A stretch of 64,000 nucleotides of DNA from NCBI RefSeq assembly GCF_015550425.1, contig NZ_JADNAT010000015.1, forward strand, positions 29,290 to 93,289, given 5' to 3'. The DNA is from Clostridium sp. 1001275B_160808_H3 (GTDB taxonomy: Bacteria > Bacillota > Clostridia > Clostridiales > Clostridiaceae). Positions 20,469 to 28,460 of this stretch are shown here, piece after piece. Both the position numbers and the translations under genes were made by a program. Every line of letters starts with the position of its first letter. The stretch's first letter is position 1. The notes beneath the pieces are model-generated. The model was not told the DNA's origin, made no database searches, and saw only the letters and a list, made by a program, of their open reading frames with translations.

Positions 20469-21446
20469 CTAATTAATCTTAAGATTTTTCTTTCTAAATA
20501 ATATAAGCGAAATTAGTGCTCCAATAATTAATCCACCTAAATGTGCAAAATTATCTATATTCGGAATAGTTATACCTATAATAACATTCAACCCTATAGT
20601 TTCTAATATGTTTTTCATATATTGCTTTCCAATTTTATCTTTTTCTTTTAATCCAAATATTAACATTGCTCCTAAAAGTCCAAATATTGCTCCTGACGCA
20701 CCTACAGATATGCTATTAGGTTTAAATAAATAACTAAATATTGATCCACCTAAAGCTGATATAATGTAAATTACTATGTATCTCTTACTTCCATATACCG
20801 CTTCAACTTCTCTTCCTATGATATTAAGTGCACTCATATTAAAGAAAATATGAATTATTCCACCATGTAAAAAAGCAGATGTTAATAATCTATATATTTC
20901 TCCGCTATTGATTAAAACATTAACTTTAGCACCCATTTGAATTAAGATATAGATATCTATATCAATTAAATTTCGTGATTTAATTACTTCAATTAAATAT
21001 ACTAAAATATTTAAAATAATAATTGTATATGTAACTTTGTATTCTTTAAAGCTTATCTTTCTTTTACTATCTATATTCACCATATAATCTATAATAGGAA
21101 TAAATGCTTTAGAACCATTACTACAATATATTATTTTTCTTTCTTTTAAAGAAAATATTAATTTATTATAATTACTTTCTCCATAATTTATATATTCTCC
21201 AGAAGTTAGAATTATTAGGTTCACTATAAATGGCTTATTTAAGGATTTTGCTAAATATTCTCTTGCTTCATTAAAATCAACTTCTTCATCTGAATCCTTT
21301 ACTACTATAACGCCAACTATTACTTCATCTAAATCTAATAAGCCTATCCATTTATTTTTTTCATGAAAATTACTATAATAATCTCTCATAAAGAATTTTA
21401 ATTCCTTTGTTATTGAATTAAAAAATACTTTTTCAAACTTATCCAA
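20469..21446 (-). CDS. Rhomboid family intramembrane serine protease
   Basis: 325 residues. About 135 N-terminal residues form a soluble cytoplasmic domain, followed by a rhomboid core of six or more membrane segments. The core has SAFLHGGIIHIFFNM (the His/Asn oxyanion helix), the GASGAIFG nucleophile Ser251 and the AHLGG base His302, so the catalytic dyad is intact. Rhomboids cut single-pass membrane proteins within or near the membrane. The substrate is unknown; in Firmicutes relatives such as GluP have roles in division and membrane protein quality control. The long soluble N-domain resembles that of GluP in layout. Confidence 0.9.
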   Translation of the reverse strand: MDKFEKVFFNSITKELKFFMRDYYSNFHEKNKWIGLLDLDEVIVGVIVVKDSDEEVDFNEAREYLAKSLNKPFIVNLIILTSGEYINYGESNYNKLIFSLKERKIIYCSNGSKAFIPIIDYMVNIDSKRKISFKEYKVTYTIIILNILVYLIEVIKSRNLIDIDIYILIQMGAKVNVLINSGEIYRLLTSAFLHGGIIHIFFNMSALNIIGREVEAVYGSKRYIVIYIISALGGSIFSYLFKPNSISVGASGAIFGLLGAMLIFGLKEKDKIGKQYMKNILETIGLNVIIGITIPNIDNFAHLGGLIIGALISLILFRKKNLKIN

Positions 21447-21472
21447 CTATATCCCCCTATCATTTAAATAAT

Positions 21473-21509
21473 AATAAGCAATTAGTAAACTATTTACTAA
21501 TTGCTTATT
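21473..21509 (-). terminator. Intrinsic terminator after pepF
   Basis: A 16-17-bp perfect stem AATAAGCAATTAGTAAA / TTTACTAATTGCTTATT with a very short loop lies 14 bases past the pepF stop. Confidence 0.75.
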
Positions 21510-21522
21510 AAATATTAATAAT

Positions 21523-23325
21523 TTAATTAATTTCTTTTTCTAGCATATCTAAAAGTTCATTAAATCTTTCAATAGTTGCTTCTAAAGGTTTAGATGTAGT
21601 CATATCGACTCCAGCTTTCTTTAAAATTTCTATTGGATAGTTACTACCACCACTCTTTAAAAATTCAATATATTTAGGAACTGCATCTTCTTTTCCTTCC
21701 AATATTGATTTTGCAAAAGCTGATGCAGCAGCATATCCAGTTGCATATTGATAAACATAGAAATCAGAATAAAAATGTGGTATTCTTGCCCACTCAATAT
21801 TAATTTCTTCATCAACTATCATATCTGCTCCAAAATATTTAACATTTAACTCATGCCATGCTTTATTATAATCTTCAGCTGTTAAAGGTATTCCTTTTTC
21901 TAAGCTTTCATGAGTATATAATTCAAACTCTGCAAACATAAGCTGTCTAAACACTGTTGTTCTTATTTGTTCTAATTCTTGATTTATTAAATATAACTTT
22001 TTCTTCTTATCAGTTTCTTTATTTATTAAATGATGTATTAGAAGTGCTTCATTAGTAGTTGATGCTACTTCTGCACAAAATAGCGTATATCCTGCGTAAA
22101 TATATGGTTGCTCTTTTCTTGAATAATAAGAGTGAATAGAATGCCCCATTTCATGAGCTAAAGTAGATACATCATGTAACTCATAATTATAGTTTAATAA
22201 AACATATGGCATTGTTTTATATCCACCCCAAGAATAAGCTCCTCCTCTTTTACCTTTGTTTTGATATATATCTATCCAGCCTTCTTCAACTCCGCCTTTA
22301 AAGATATTTAAATATTCATCTCCTAATGGTTTTAATCCTTCTAAAACCATATCTACAGCATTGTTAAATTCTATATGCTCTTTTGGTATTTCAATAACTG
22401 GAACATATAAATCATACATATGCATTTCATTCAATCCTAGTAGTTGTTTCTTTAATGCTACATATCTATGAAGAGATTTTAAATTTTCGTCTATAGTTTT
22501 CAAAGAATTCTTATAGACTTCTAGCGGTATATCATTTGGCTTTAATGAAGCTTCTAGTGCAGAGTTATATTTTCTAACTTTTGCACTAAAGTTAAAGTTC
22601 TTTATTGAACTTGTTAATGTAGTTGCAAAAGTGTTTTCTAAATCTTTATATGACTTAAATAAAGTTTTAAATGCTTCTTCTCTTACTTTTCTATCCTTAC
22701 TTTTTATAAACCCTGAATAATTTCCTTCAGTTAATTCTACTTTTTCACCATCTTCATCAACTATTTTTCCAAATTTCATATCTGCATTTGTAAGCATATT
22801 GTGAATTGAATCTGGAGCATCTAAACAATCTGAAACTTGTGCTAATAATTCTTCCTGCTCTTTATTTAATATATGAGGTTTTTCTTTTAATATATCTTCA
22901 AACATAAATGAATACATCTTTAGCTTTTCATTGCTATTTATAATATTTCTTATAAAATTATCTTCTAAGGACAATATTTCTGGTACAAAATAAGCTGTAT
23001 ATGATGCAAATTCTGCCATATAAGAATCTACTTTATTCATCATAGCTTGATATTTAGGGTTAGATGTATCTTCATCACATTTTAAATGAGCATATACATA
23101 TACGATTTCAGCCTTTATGCCTAAATCTACATATTTGTTTAAGTAAGCTAGAATGTTTTCTTCATTATTTAATTTTCCTTCAAAATCCTTAAGTGATGGT
23201 GCCTCTTTTTTTAAATCTTCAAAAGTTTTTTCCCACTCTTCATCAGTTGAAAATATTTTATTTACCTTCCACTTATATTTATCTTCGATTTCTTCTCTTT
23301 TTTTCAATACCTTTGATTCACTCAT
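21523..23325 (-). CDS. pepF: Oligoendopeptidase F (M3 metallopeptidase)
   Basis: Zinc oligopeptidase that cuts peptides of roughly 5-20 residues in the cytoplasm; it supports peptide nutrition and turnover. 600 residues, the family norm. The zinc motif is LAHEMGHSIHS with His391, Glu392 and His395, and the third ligand lies in the following FCAEVASTTNE segment. The N-terminal helical domain and C-terminal YQYATGYAAASAFA are typical of PepF. The start at 23325 follows AGGGAGGG. It begins 31 bases after the stop of a 132-residue gene, possibly in the same transcript. Confidence 0.95.
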   Translation of the reverse strand: MSESKVLKKREEIEDKYKWKVNKIFSTDEEWEKTFEDLKKEAPSLKDFEGKLNNEENILAYLNKYVDLGIKAEIVYVYAHLKCDEDTSNPKYQAMMNKVDSYMAEFASYTAYFVPEILSLEDNFIRNIINSNEKLKMYSFMFEDILKEKPHILNKEQEELLAQVSDCLDAPDSIHNMLTNADMKFGKIVDEDGEKVELTEGNYSGFIKSKDRKVREEAFKTLFKSYKDLENTFATTLTSSIKNFNFSAKVRKYNSALEASLKPNDIPLEVYKNSLKTIDENLKSLHRYVALKKQLLGLNEMHMYDLYVPVIEIPKEHIEFNNAVDMVLEGLKPLGDEYLNIFKGGVEEGWIDIYQNKGKRGGAYSWGGYKTMPYVLLNYNYELHDVSTLAHEMGHSIHSYYSRKEQPYIYAGYTLFCAEVASTTNEALLIHHLINKETDKKKKLYLINQELEQIRTTVFRQLMFAEFELYTHESLEKGIPLTAEDYNKAWHELNVKYFGADMIVDEEINIEWARIPHFYSDFYVYQYATGYAAASAFAKSILEGKEDAVPKYIEFLKSGGSNYPIEILKKAGVDMTTSKPLEATIERFNELLDMLEKEIN

Positions 23326-23356
23326 AATTTTTGCCTAAATTTTTAGGCCCTCCCTT

Positions 23357-23755
23357 CTAATTATATTCTTCTTCTTTTCCTACAATATCCTTAAAAGCAT
23401 TTTCCATAGAGTCTTCAATTAATTCTACACATCTTGTTATTCTTTCCTTCATAACCTCATAATCATCTACATATTTAAATTTTATTAAAAATGTAGGATT
23501 ATATTCATCTAACATATCCTCAATTTCAAACTCTTCTTTTATAAAGGCATCATAATTAAAAACATCGTATATTGCTGAGTATTCCCATTCTTCAACATCT
23601 TTATTTGTATCAAAATATAAATTTACAACATCATTAACAACAAAAAGTTTCTTTACATATAAAGCTCCCTCTGAAACTTGAAAACTTCCAAGCTCCTTAG
23701 TTATAAATCCCGTATCCTTATCCTTTTCCATTAATACTAAACTTGAAAAATCCAT
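23357..23755 (-). CDS. Uncharacterised clostridial protein, 132 residues
   Basis: Acidic soluble protein with no recognisable catalytic motif, signal peptide or membrane segment. It begins MDFSSLVLMEKDKDTGFI, has a central hydrophobic beta-rich part and ends in a helical, Glu-rich tail. It has a good ribosome site (GGAGG at 23763-23767) and codon use like its neighbours, so it is a genuine gene. It resembles small conserved clostridial proteins filed under DUF6762, but I am not certain. It is 31 bases upstream of pepF and may share its transcript. Function unknown. Confidence 0.6.
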   Translation of the reverse strand: MDFSSLVLMEKDKDTGFITKELGSFQVSEGALYVKKLFVVNDVVNLYFDTNKDVEEWEYSAIYDVFNYDAFIKEEFEIEDMLDEYNPTFLIKFKYVDDYEVMKERITRCVELIEDSMENAFKDIVGKEEEYN

Positions 23756-23939
23756 GTATATTCCTCCAACATCTTTACTTTAGTTTTAATAACTTACCTA
23801 TATTATATGTTTTATTTATAATATAAATCAACAGAATTAAATAGTTAAGAGTTAATTGTTAAGAATGAATAGTTAAAGAGTTAATGTGTCTATAATATAA
23901 ATAATCAAACAAATATATTAATATCTCTAAAGTAATTGT

Positions 23940-23954
23940 TGCAAACTATTTGCA
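23940..23954. promoter_or_regulatory. Perfect 6-3-6 palindrome ahead of the metal transporter, candidate operator
   Basis: TGCAAA-CTA-TTTGCA lies about 45-60 bases upstream of the znuC-like start. Fur-family regulators bind AT-rich palindromes of similar size, and a Fur-family gene lies just downstream of the transporter, so this is a plausible metal-responsive operator. Binding is inferred. Confidence 0.45.
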
Positions 23955-24000
23955 TTTTCATATATAATAAGTCTAGACTATTTAGGAGATGATTTTTTTA

Positions 24001-24672
24001 ATGATTAATATAAAAGATTTATGTTTTTCATATTCCAATAAACCACCATATTTACTTAAAGATATAAATTTAAATATACCTGAAGGTATATATTTATCTA
24101 TAGTTGGCGAAAATGGAAGTTGTAAAACAACACTAATAAAACTAATTTTAGGTTTATTAAAACCAACCTCTGGTACAATTGAAGTTCAATCTAATTCTAT
24201 TGGATATGTTCCTCAAAGATTAGATTCTTTTAATTCTCAATTTCCTATTACAGTGAAAGAAGTTTTATCTTGTCATAAAAAAAGTTTAAAAAATAATAAT
24301 ATAAATATTTCTTCTATTCTTGAAACTGTTAATATGAAAGATTACAAAACTAGACTTTTGGGAATGCTATCAGGTGGACAACAGCAAAGGGTTCTTATTG
24401 CTAGAGCCTTAATGGGAAATCCAGATATAATTATTCTCGATGAACCTTCTACTGGCGTTGATGAATCAAATCAAATTGAAATATACAGTATTTTAAAGAA
24501 ACTAAATCAAGTAGATAAAAAGACTATTATATCAATCGAACATAATATAGATATTGCTTTAAATAATTCAACTCATATACTTAAAGTAGATAATGGAAAT
24601 ATTACATTATTTACAGTTGATGAATATAAGAATTTTAGAAATAATAATTTTAAGTTAAATGATGCTATTTAA
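24001..24672 (+). CDS. Metal ABC transporter ATP-binding protein, ZnuC/MntB type
   Basis: 223-residue ABC ATPase that powers import of zinc or manganese with the adjacent membrane protein. Walker A is GENGSCKTT, unusual in having Ser-Cys where most have Ser/Gly-Gly/Ala; the signature is LSGGQQQRV and Walker B is IIILDEPSTGVD. The start at ATG 24001 (MINIKDLCF) has AGGAG 12 bases upstream; an ATG at 23989 abuts the ribosome site and is unlikely. The next gene encodes the permease. No solute-binding lipoprotein follows, so the system must take one from elsewhere. The metal is inferred from the permease family and the neighbouring Fur regulator. Confidence 0.9.
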   Translation: MINIKDLCFSYSNKPPYLLKDINLNIPEGIYLSIVGENGSCKTTLIKLILGLLKPTSGTIEVQSNSIGYVPQRLDSFNSQFPITVKEVLSCHKKSLKNNNINISSILETVNMKDYKTRLLGMLSGGQQQRVLIARALMGNPDIIILDEPSTGVDESNQIEIYSILKKLNQVDKKTIISIEHNIDIALNNSTHILKVDNGNITLFTVDEYKNFRNNNFKLNDAI

Positions 24673-24698
24673 GTTTATGATTAAGAAAGGTAGATTAT

Positions 24699-25496
24699 AT
24701 GCTTCAATTAGATTTTATGCAAAACGCCTTTATGGCTGGCTTTATAATATCAATACTATGTCCTTTCATAGGACTTTTTTTAGTGCTTAGACGCTACTCC
24801 ATGATTGGTGATACATTATCACATTCCTCTTTTGCTGGAGTTGCTATAGGATTAGTTATAGGGGTTAATCCACTTATAACAGCATTTTTATTTACAACTC
24901 TTTGCGCAATAATTATTGAATTATTAAGAGAATATTATAAAAAATATGCTGAACTTGTTATGTCACTAGTTTTAACCTTTAGCTTAGGTATAGCAATAAT
25001 ACTTATAAGTAGTGGAAAAGCTTCAGCTAAAGTTAATTCTTTTTTATTTGGTAGTATTCTTACTGTTTCTACGCAAGATATATTTATGATATTAATTGTA
25101 GGAATAGTTTGCTTGACAGCACTTATATTTTTATATAATAAACTTATTTATATTACCTTTGATGAAGAAGGTGCCAAAACAGCGGGAATAAAAGTAAAAT
25201 TAATTAACTATATTTTCACTATATTAGTTGGTGCAACTATTTCTATGTCTATAAGAATAATGGGAATACTTGTGATTTCATCTATAATGGTTGTTCCTGT
25301 TGCAACTGCAATGCAATTAAAAAAAGGCTTTAAAACAACTTTATTATATTCAATATTCTTTGGAATGTTTGATATTATGGTAGGACTATTCTTATCATAC
25401 TATGTAAATAGTGCTCCTGGAGGTACTATTGCACTTACTTCAGTATTTACTTTAATTATAGTAATAATACTAGATAAATTTTTAAATTTTAAATAA
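24699..25496 (+). CDS. Metal ABC transporter permease, ZnuB family
   Basis: 265 residues with seven to eight membrane segments, ABC-3 family, whose members import Zn or Mn. The conserved early motif RRYSMIGDTLSHSSFAGVA contains the coupling region seen in ZnuB and MntB. The ribosome site GAAAGG precedes ATG 24699, 26 bases after the ATPase gene, so the two form an operon. It ends at a strong bidirectional terminator shared with the convergent Fur-family gene. The lack of a binding-protein gene here is the main oddity. Confidence 0.92.
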   Translation: MLQLDFMQNAFMAGFIISILCPFIGLFLVLRRYSMIGDTLSHSSFAGVAIGLVIGVNPLITAFLFTTLCAIIIELLREYYKKYAELVMSLVLTFSLGIAIILISSGKASAKVNSFLFGSILTVSTQDIFMILIVGIVCLTALIFLYNKLIYITFDEEGAKTAGIKVKLINYIFTILVGATISMSIRIMGILVISSIMVVPVATAMQLKKGFKTTLLYSIFFGMFDIMVGLFLSYYVNSAPGGTIALTSVFTLIIVIILDKFLNFK

Positions 25497-25503
25497 TATT
25501 AAA

Positions 25504-25549
25504 AATTATAAATGGGATATTTTCATAAGAAAATATCCCATTTATAATT
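25504..25549. terminator. Bidirectional terminator between znuCB and the Fur-family gene
   Basis: A 21-bp perfect stem AATTATAAATGGGATATTTTC with its exact inverse and a four-base ATAA loop lies between convergent genes, with A/T tracts on both sides. Confidence 0.9.
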
Positions 25550-25592
25550 TAGAAGAGTGCGACATCCTTTTATATTTATTATATTACAAATC

Positions 25593-26003
25593 TTACTTAT
25601 TATTCTTGCATTGATCACAAATACCATTAAGCTCCAACTTATGTTCAGTTAAGCTAAATCCAACTTTAGCCTTTATAGCTTCTTCTATTTCTTCCATCGG
25701 ACAAGGTATTTCAACACACTTATGGCAAACATCACACTTTAAAGTATGCTTATGACTTTCTTTTTTTAGTATATATATTGCAGGTCCATCTATATTTATT
25801 TTCTTAATTATATCTTTTTCTTCAAGTAACTCTAGTGTTCTATATATAGTGCTAAGATTTAAGTTTTCATTTTGCTTTTTACATTCACAATATATATTTT
25901 CTGCTGATAGCCCTTTATCTGAAGACTCTATTATATTTAAAATTGAAATTCTTCCTGCTGTTACTCTCATTCCATTTTCTTTTAAATAATTTTCCCAGCT
26001 CAT
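25593..26003 (-). CDS. Fur-family metal-responsive repressor, possibly Zur
   Basis: 136-residue Fur-superfamily protein. The N-terminal winged helix includes the recognition part NLSTIYRTLELLEE; the C-terminal dimer domain has HKHTLKCDVCHKC and a final CDQC, the two CxxC pairs that hold structural zinc. Three related regulators are possible (Fur, Zur, PerR). The convergent position next to a ZnuCB-like importer and close to an MntP-like exporter favours a zinc or manganese sensor. It may act on the palindrome at 23940-23954. The family is sure; the metal is inferred from context. Confidence 0.88.
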   Translation of the reverse strand: MSWENYLKENGMRVTAGRISILNIIESSDKGLSAENIYCECKKQNENLNLSTIYRTLELLEEKDIIKKINIDGPAIYILKKESHKHTLKCDVCHKCVEIPCPMEEIEEAIKAKVGFSLTEHKLELNGICDQCKNNK

Positions 26004-26065
26004 TTTATTCTCCTAACGTTCTAATCTTTATATAATTATAACACTAATATTCCACATATTAAATA

Positions 26066-26620
26066 TTAAAAAAATATCATTTTAATTCCCAGTATTAATA
26101 ATATTACTCCACCTAATAAATCAGCATACTTACATATAAAATCAACTCGCCTAGCATATCTACACATAAAAAAACCAATTGTACATATAAGTAATGTTAT
26201 TAATCCTACCAAAATAGCATCAACAAATAATAATATTTCATTTACTTCATGAAATGCCGTAAATCCAACTACTAAAGCATCAATACTTACTGACATACCT
26301 AAAATCATATACATTGATTTTCTTATTAAAACCGACTCATCATTATCATTCTTTTTAAACGCTTCTAGTATCATTATAAATCCTATTAAGGCTATTATAA
26401 CTCCACCTATTACGTTAGGTATAGCAACTATATATGTATCAAAAAACTTTCCCCCTATTCCGCCTAAAAATATAAATAAAAACTGAAAGAAAGCAAATGA
26501 TACTATAAACCCTATTTTATTTCTTCTTTTTAATATAGGATTTATCCCTAAACTTATACTAAGTCCAAGTGCATCCATAGCCATAGCCACACCTATTAAA
26601 ATTACTTCTTTTAATCCCAT
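26066..26620 (-). CDS. MntP-like manganese efflux pump
   Basis: 184 residues in about six membrane segments, made of two related halves. Each half has the family signature with membrane acidic residues: VAMAMDALGLSISLG in the first helix and SVSIDALVVGFTAF in the fourth. MntP exports Mn(II); the sporulation-associated YtaF paralogues have the same fold, so that is the alternative. It starts at 26620 behind GGAGG. It lies 62 bases upstream of the Fur-family gene on the same strand, so exporter and regulator may be co-expressed as part of a metal-balance module. Confidence 0.85.
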   Translation of the reverse strand: MGLKEVILIGVAMAMDALGLSISLGINPILKRRNKIGFIVSFAFFQFLFIFLGGIGGKFFDTYIVAIPNVIGGVIIALIGFIMILEAFKKNDNDESVLIRKSMYMILGMSVSIDALVVGFTAFHEVNEILLFVDAILVGLITLLICTIGFFMCRYARRVDFICKYADLLGGVILLILGIKMIFF

Positions 26621-26729
26621 CTTCTAGAAACTCCTCCAAATTATATAATTCTATTCTATATATAATTATAAAGTATAGTATTTATGTATTATTTTTTTTA
26701 AATAAGTACTTTTAATAAGACAAATTTTA

Positions 26730-26757
26730 TTGTATATTATTAAATAGAGTATATAAT
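26730..26757 (+). promoter_or_regulatory. Promoter of the phosphofructokinase gene
   Basis: -35 TTGTAT, a 16-base spacer and -10 TATAAT lie about 53 bases ahead of ATG 26810. Confidence 0.6.
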
Positions 26758-26809
26758 ATTTGAAAAAGTATATCATATTTTGTAGTTTTATATAAAGGAG
26801 AGTAACTTA

Positions 26810-28027
26810 ATGGCGAATTGTATAATTGCTCAATCTGGAGGTCCAACATCTGTTATTAATTCAAGTGTAGTAGGTTTATTGCAGGCAAATAAAGATTTAG
26901 GTTCATTTGATAAAGTATATGCCGGTCTAAATGGAATAGAAGGTATATTAAAAGGAAATATAATAGAATTATCTTCTTTTACTGATGATGAAATAAATAC
27001 ATTTAGGTATACACCATCTTCTGGCTTAGGTTCTTGTAGATATAAAATGAAGAGTTTAGAAGAATCAAGCGAAGAATATGACAAGCTTTTAGATATATTG
27101 AAAGTTAATGACATAAAAGCCTTCTTTTATGTAGGTGGTAATGATTCTATGGATACCATTGCTAAACTAGGCAAATATGCAAGAAAAACTGGAATAGATA
27201 TAAAGTTTATTGGTATTCCCAAAACAATAGATAATGATTTAATGTATACTGATCATACTCCTGGTTTTGGAAGTGCCGCAAAATTTATTGCAACTACAGC
27301 CCTAGAAACATATTTAGATTCATCAGTTTACATAAATAACGGAATATTTATTTTAGAAACAATGGGTAGAGATACAGGTTGGCTAGCAGCTTCTTCTTGC
27401 GCAGCTAGAATAAATGGTGAGCCTGTTGCAGATTTTATATATTTACCTGAAGTTGCTTTTGATATAGAAAAATTTCTTTTAGATGTAAAAAAAAGATTTG
27501 AAGAAAAAAATAAAGTTTTCATAGTTGTTTCAGAGGGTATAAGAAATGCTGAAGGAAAGTTTATAACTGAAGTTGAAAAGCAAGCTCATGATAAATTTGG
27601 TCATGCACAATTAGGTGGTGTCGGTTCATACCTAAAAAACTTAATAATACATTCTGGTATAACATCTAGAGTTAAATCTCTAGAATTAGGAGTATTACAA
27701 AGATGTGCAATCCATTGTTCTTCAGATATTGATTTAAATGAAGCTTTTGAAGCTGGATACTCTGCATTAAAGTTTGCACTTGAAGGCAATAGTGGATATA
27801 TGGTTGCTATAAAAAGAGAGTCAAACGCACCTTATTCTACTTCTCACTTCCTTGTAGAAGCAGATAAGATAGCTAATAATGTTAAATACTTTCCTAAGAA
27901 TTTAATTAATGATGAAGGAAATCATATAAAAGAAGAAGCATTGGATTACTTCTTACCTCTTATTGCTGGAATTCCATCATTAGTTATAGATAATCATTTA
28001 CCAAAATTTAAAACAATATCAAAATAA
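26810..28027 (+). CDS. 6-phosphofructokinase, pyrophosphate-dependent type
   Basis: Phosphorylates fructose 6-phosphate to the 1,6-bisphosphate. At 405 residues it is longer than the usual 320-residue ATP enzyme. Two diagnostic sites favour pyrophosphate as donor: VGGNDS (109-113), where ATP enzymes have GGDGS, and PKTIDND (137-143), where ATP enzymes have PGTIDND. The MGRDTGW motif that binds the sugar phosphate is present. The PPi enzyme is reversible and saves ATP, which suits fermentative clostridia. The ribosome site AAGGAGAG precedes ATG 26810. Monocistronic, with promoter and terminator. Donor preference is inferred from motifs. Confidence 0.85.
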   Translation: MANCIIAQSGGPTSVINSSVVGLLQANKDLGSFDKVYAGLNGIEGILKGNIIELSSFTDDEINTFRYTPSSGLGSCRYKMKSLEESSEEYDKLLDILKVNDIKAFFYVGGNDSMDTIAKLGKYARKTGIDIKFIGIPKTIDNDLMYTDHTPGFGSAAKFIATTALETYLDSSVYINNGIFILETMGRDTGWLAASSCAARINGEPVADFIYLPEVAFDIEKFLLDVKKRFEEKNKVFIVVSEGIRNAEGKFITEVEKQAHDKFGHAQLGGVGSYLKNLIIHSGITSRVKSLELGVLQRCAIHCSSDIDLNEAFEAGYSALKFALEGNSGYMVAIKRESNAPYSTSHFLVEADKIANNVKYFPKNLINDEGNHIKEEALDYFLPLIAGIPSLVIDNHLPKFKTISK

Positions 28028-28074
28028 TAAAAATGGCAATATCAAAATAAATTTTGATATTGGCCTATAAAGAT

Positions 28075-28104
28075 GGAAGTTCTAATTCGAACTTCCTTTT
28101 TTTT
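28075..28104 (+). terminator. Intrinsic terminator after phosphofructokinase
   Basis: Stem GGAAGTTC / GAACTTCC with a six-base loop is followed by eight T. A second 11-bp hairpin (CAATATCAAAA, 28037-28062) sits between the stop and this terminator. Confidence 0.9.
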
Positions 28105-28180
28105 GCACATATATAAATAATAGATCAAAATTTCTATTTAAGTTTAAATACATCTTTAAGCAAGTAGAATCAGTGGTTTA

Positions 28181-28209
28181 AAAGGGGCTCACGTTTCGTT
28201 AGCCCCTTT
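28181..28209. terminator. Orphan GC-rich hairpin
   Basis: AAAGGGGCT (28181-28189) pairs with AGCCCCTTT (28201-28209). It lies in the 432-base gap before the ABC-F gene with no gene obviously ending here, so it may belong to a lost gene or act in the ABC-F leader. A very similar 16-base stretch recurs at about 63910. Confidence 0.45.
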
Positions 28210-28362
28210 ATAAAAATAATAAATTAACTTTTTAAGGAAATAAAGTTTACTTGAAATTGAATAAATTTTATATTAAATAAATTTCTGAGACTGCACCTTT
28301 TACTTATATACATATAATATTATTTTTATTTTATTAAAAACTAAACATAAAAGTTTGTGTAT

Positions 28363-28391
28363 TTGCTTACCTTAACACCTTAGAGTATAAT
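28363..28391 (+). promoter_or_regulatory. Promoter of the ABC-F gene
   Basis: -35 TTGCTT, a 17-base spacer, -10 TATAAT, about 70 bases before ATG 28461. Confidence 0.65.
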
Positions 28392-28460
28392 AAAATTGGA
28401 ATTATTGAAATTTATAAGTTTAAATGTATTTGATATATAAGATAATCATAGGAGGATGAA

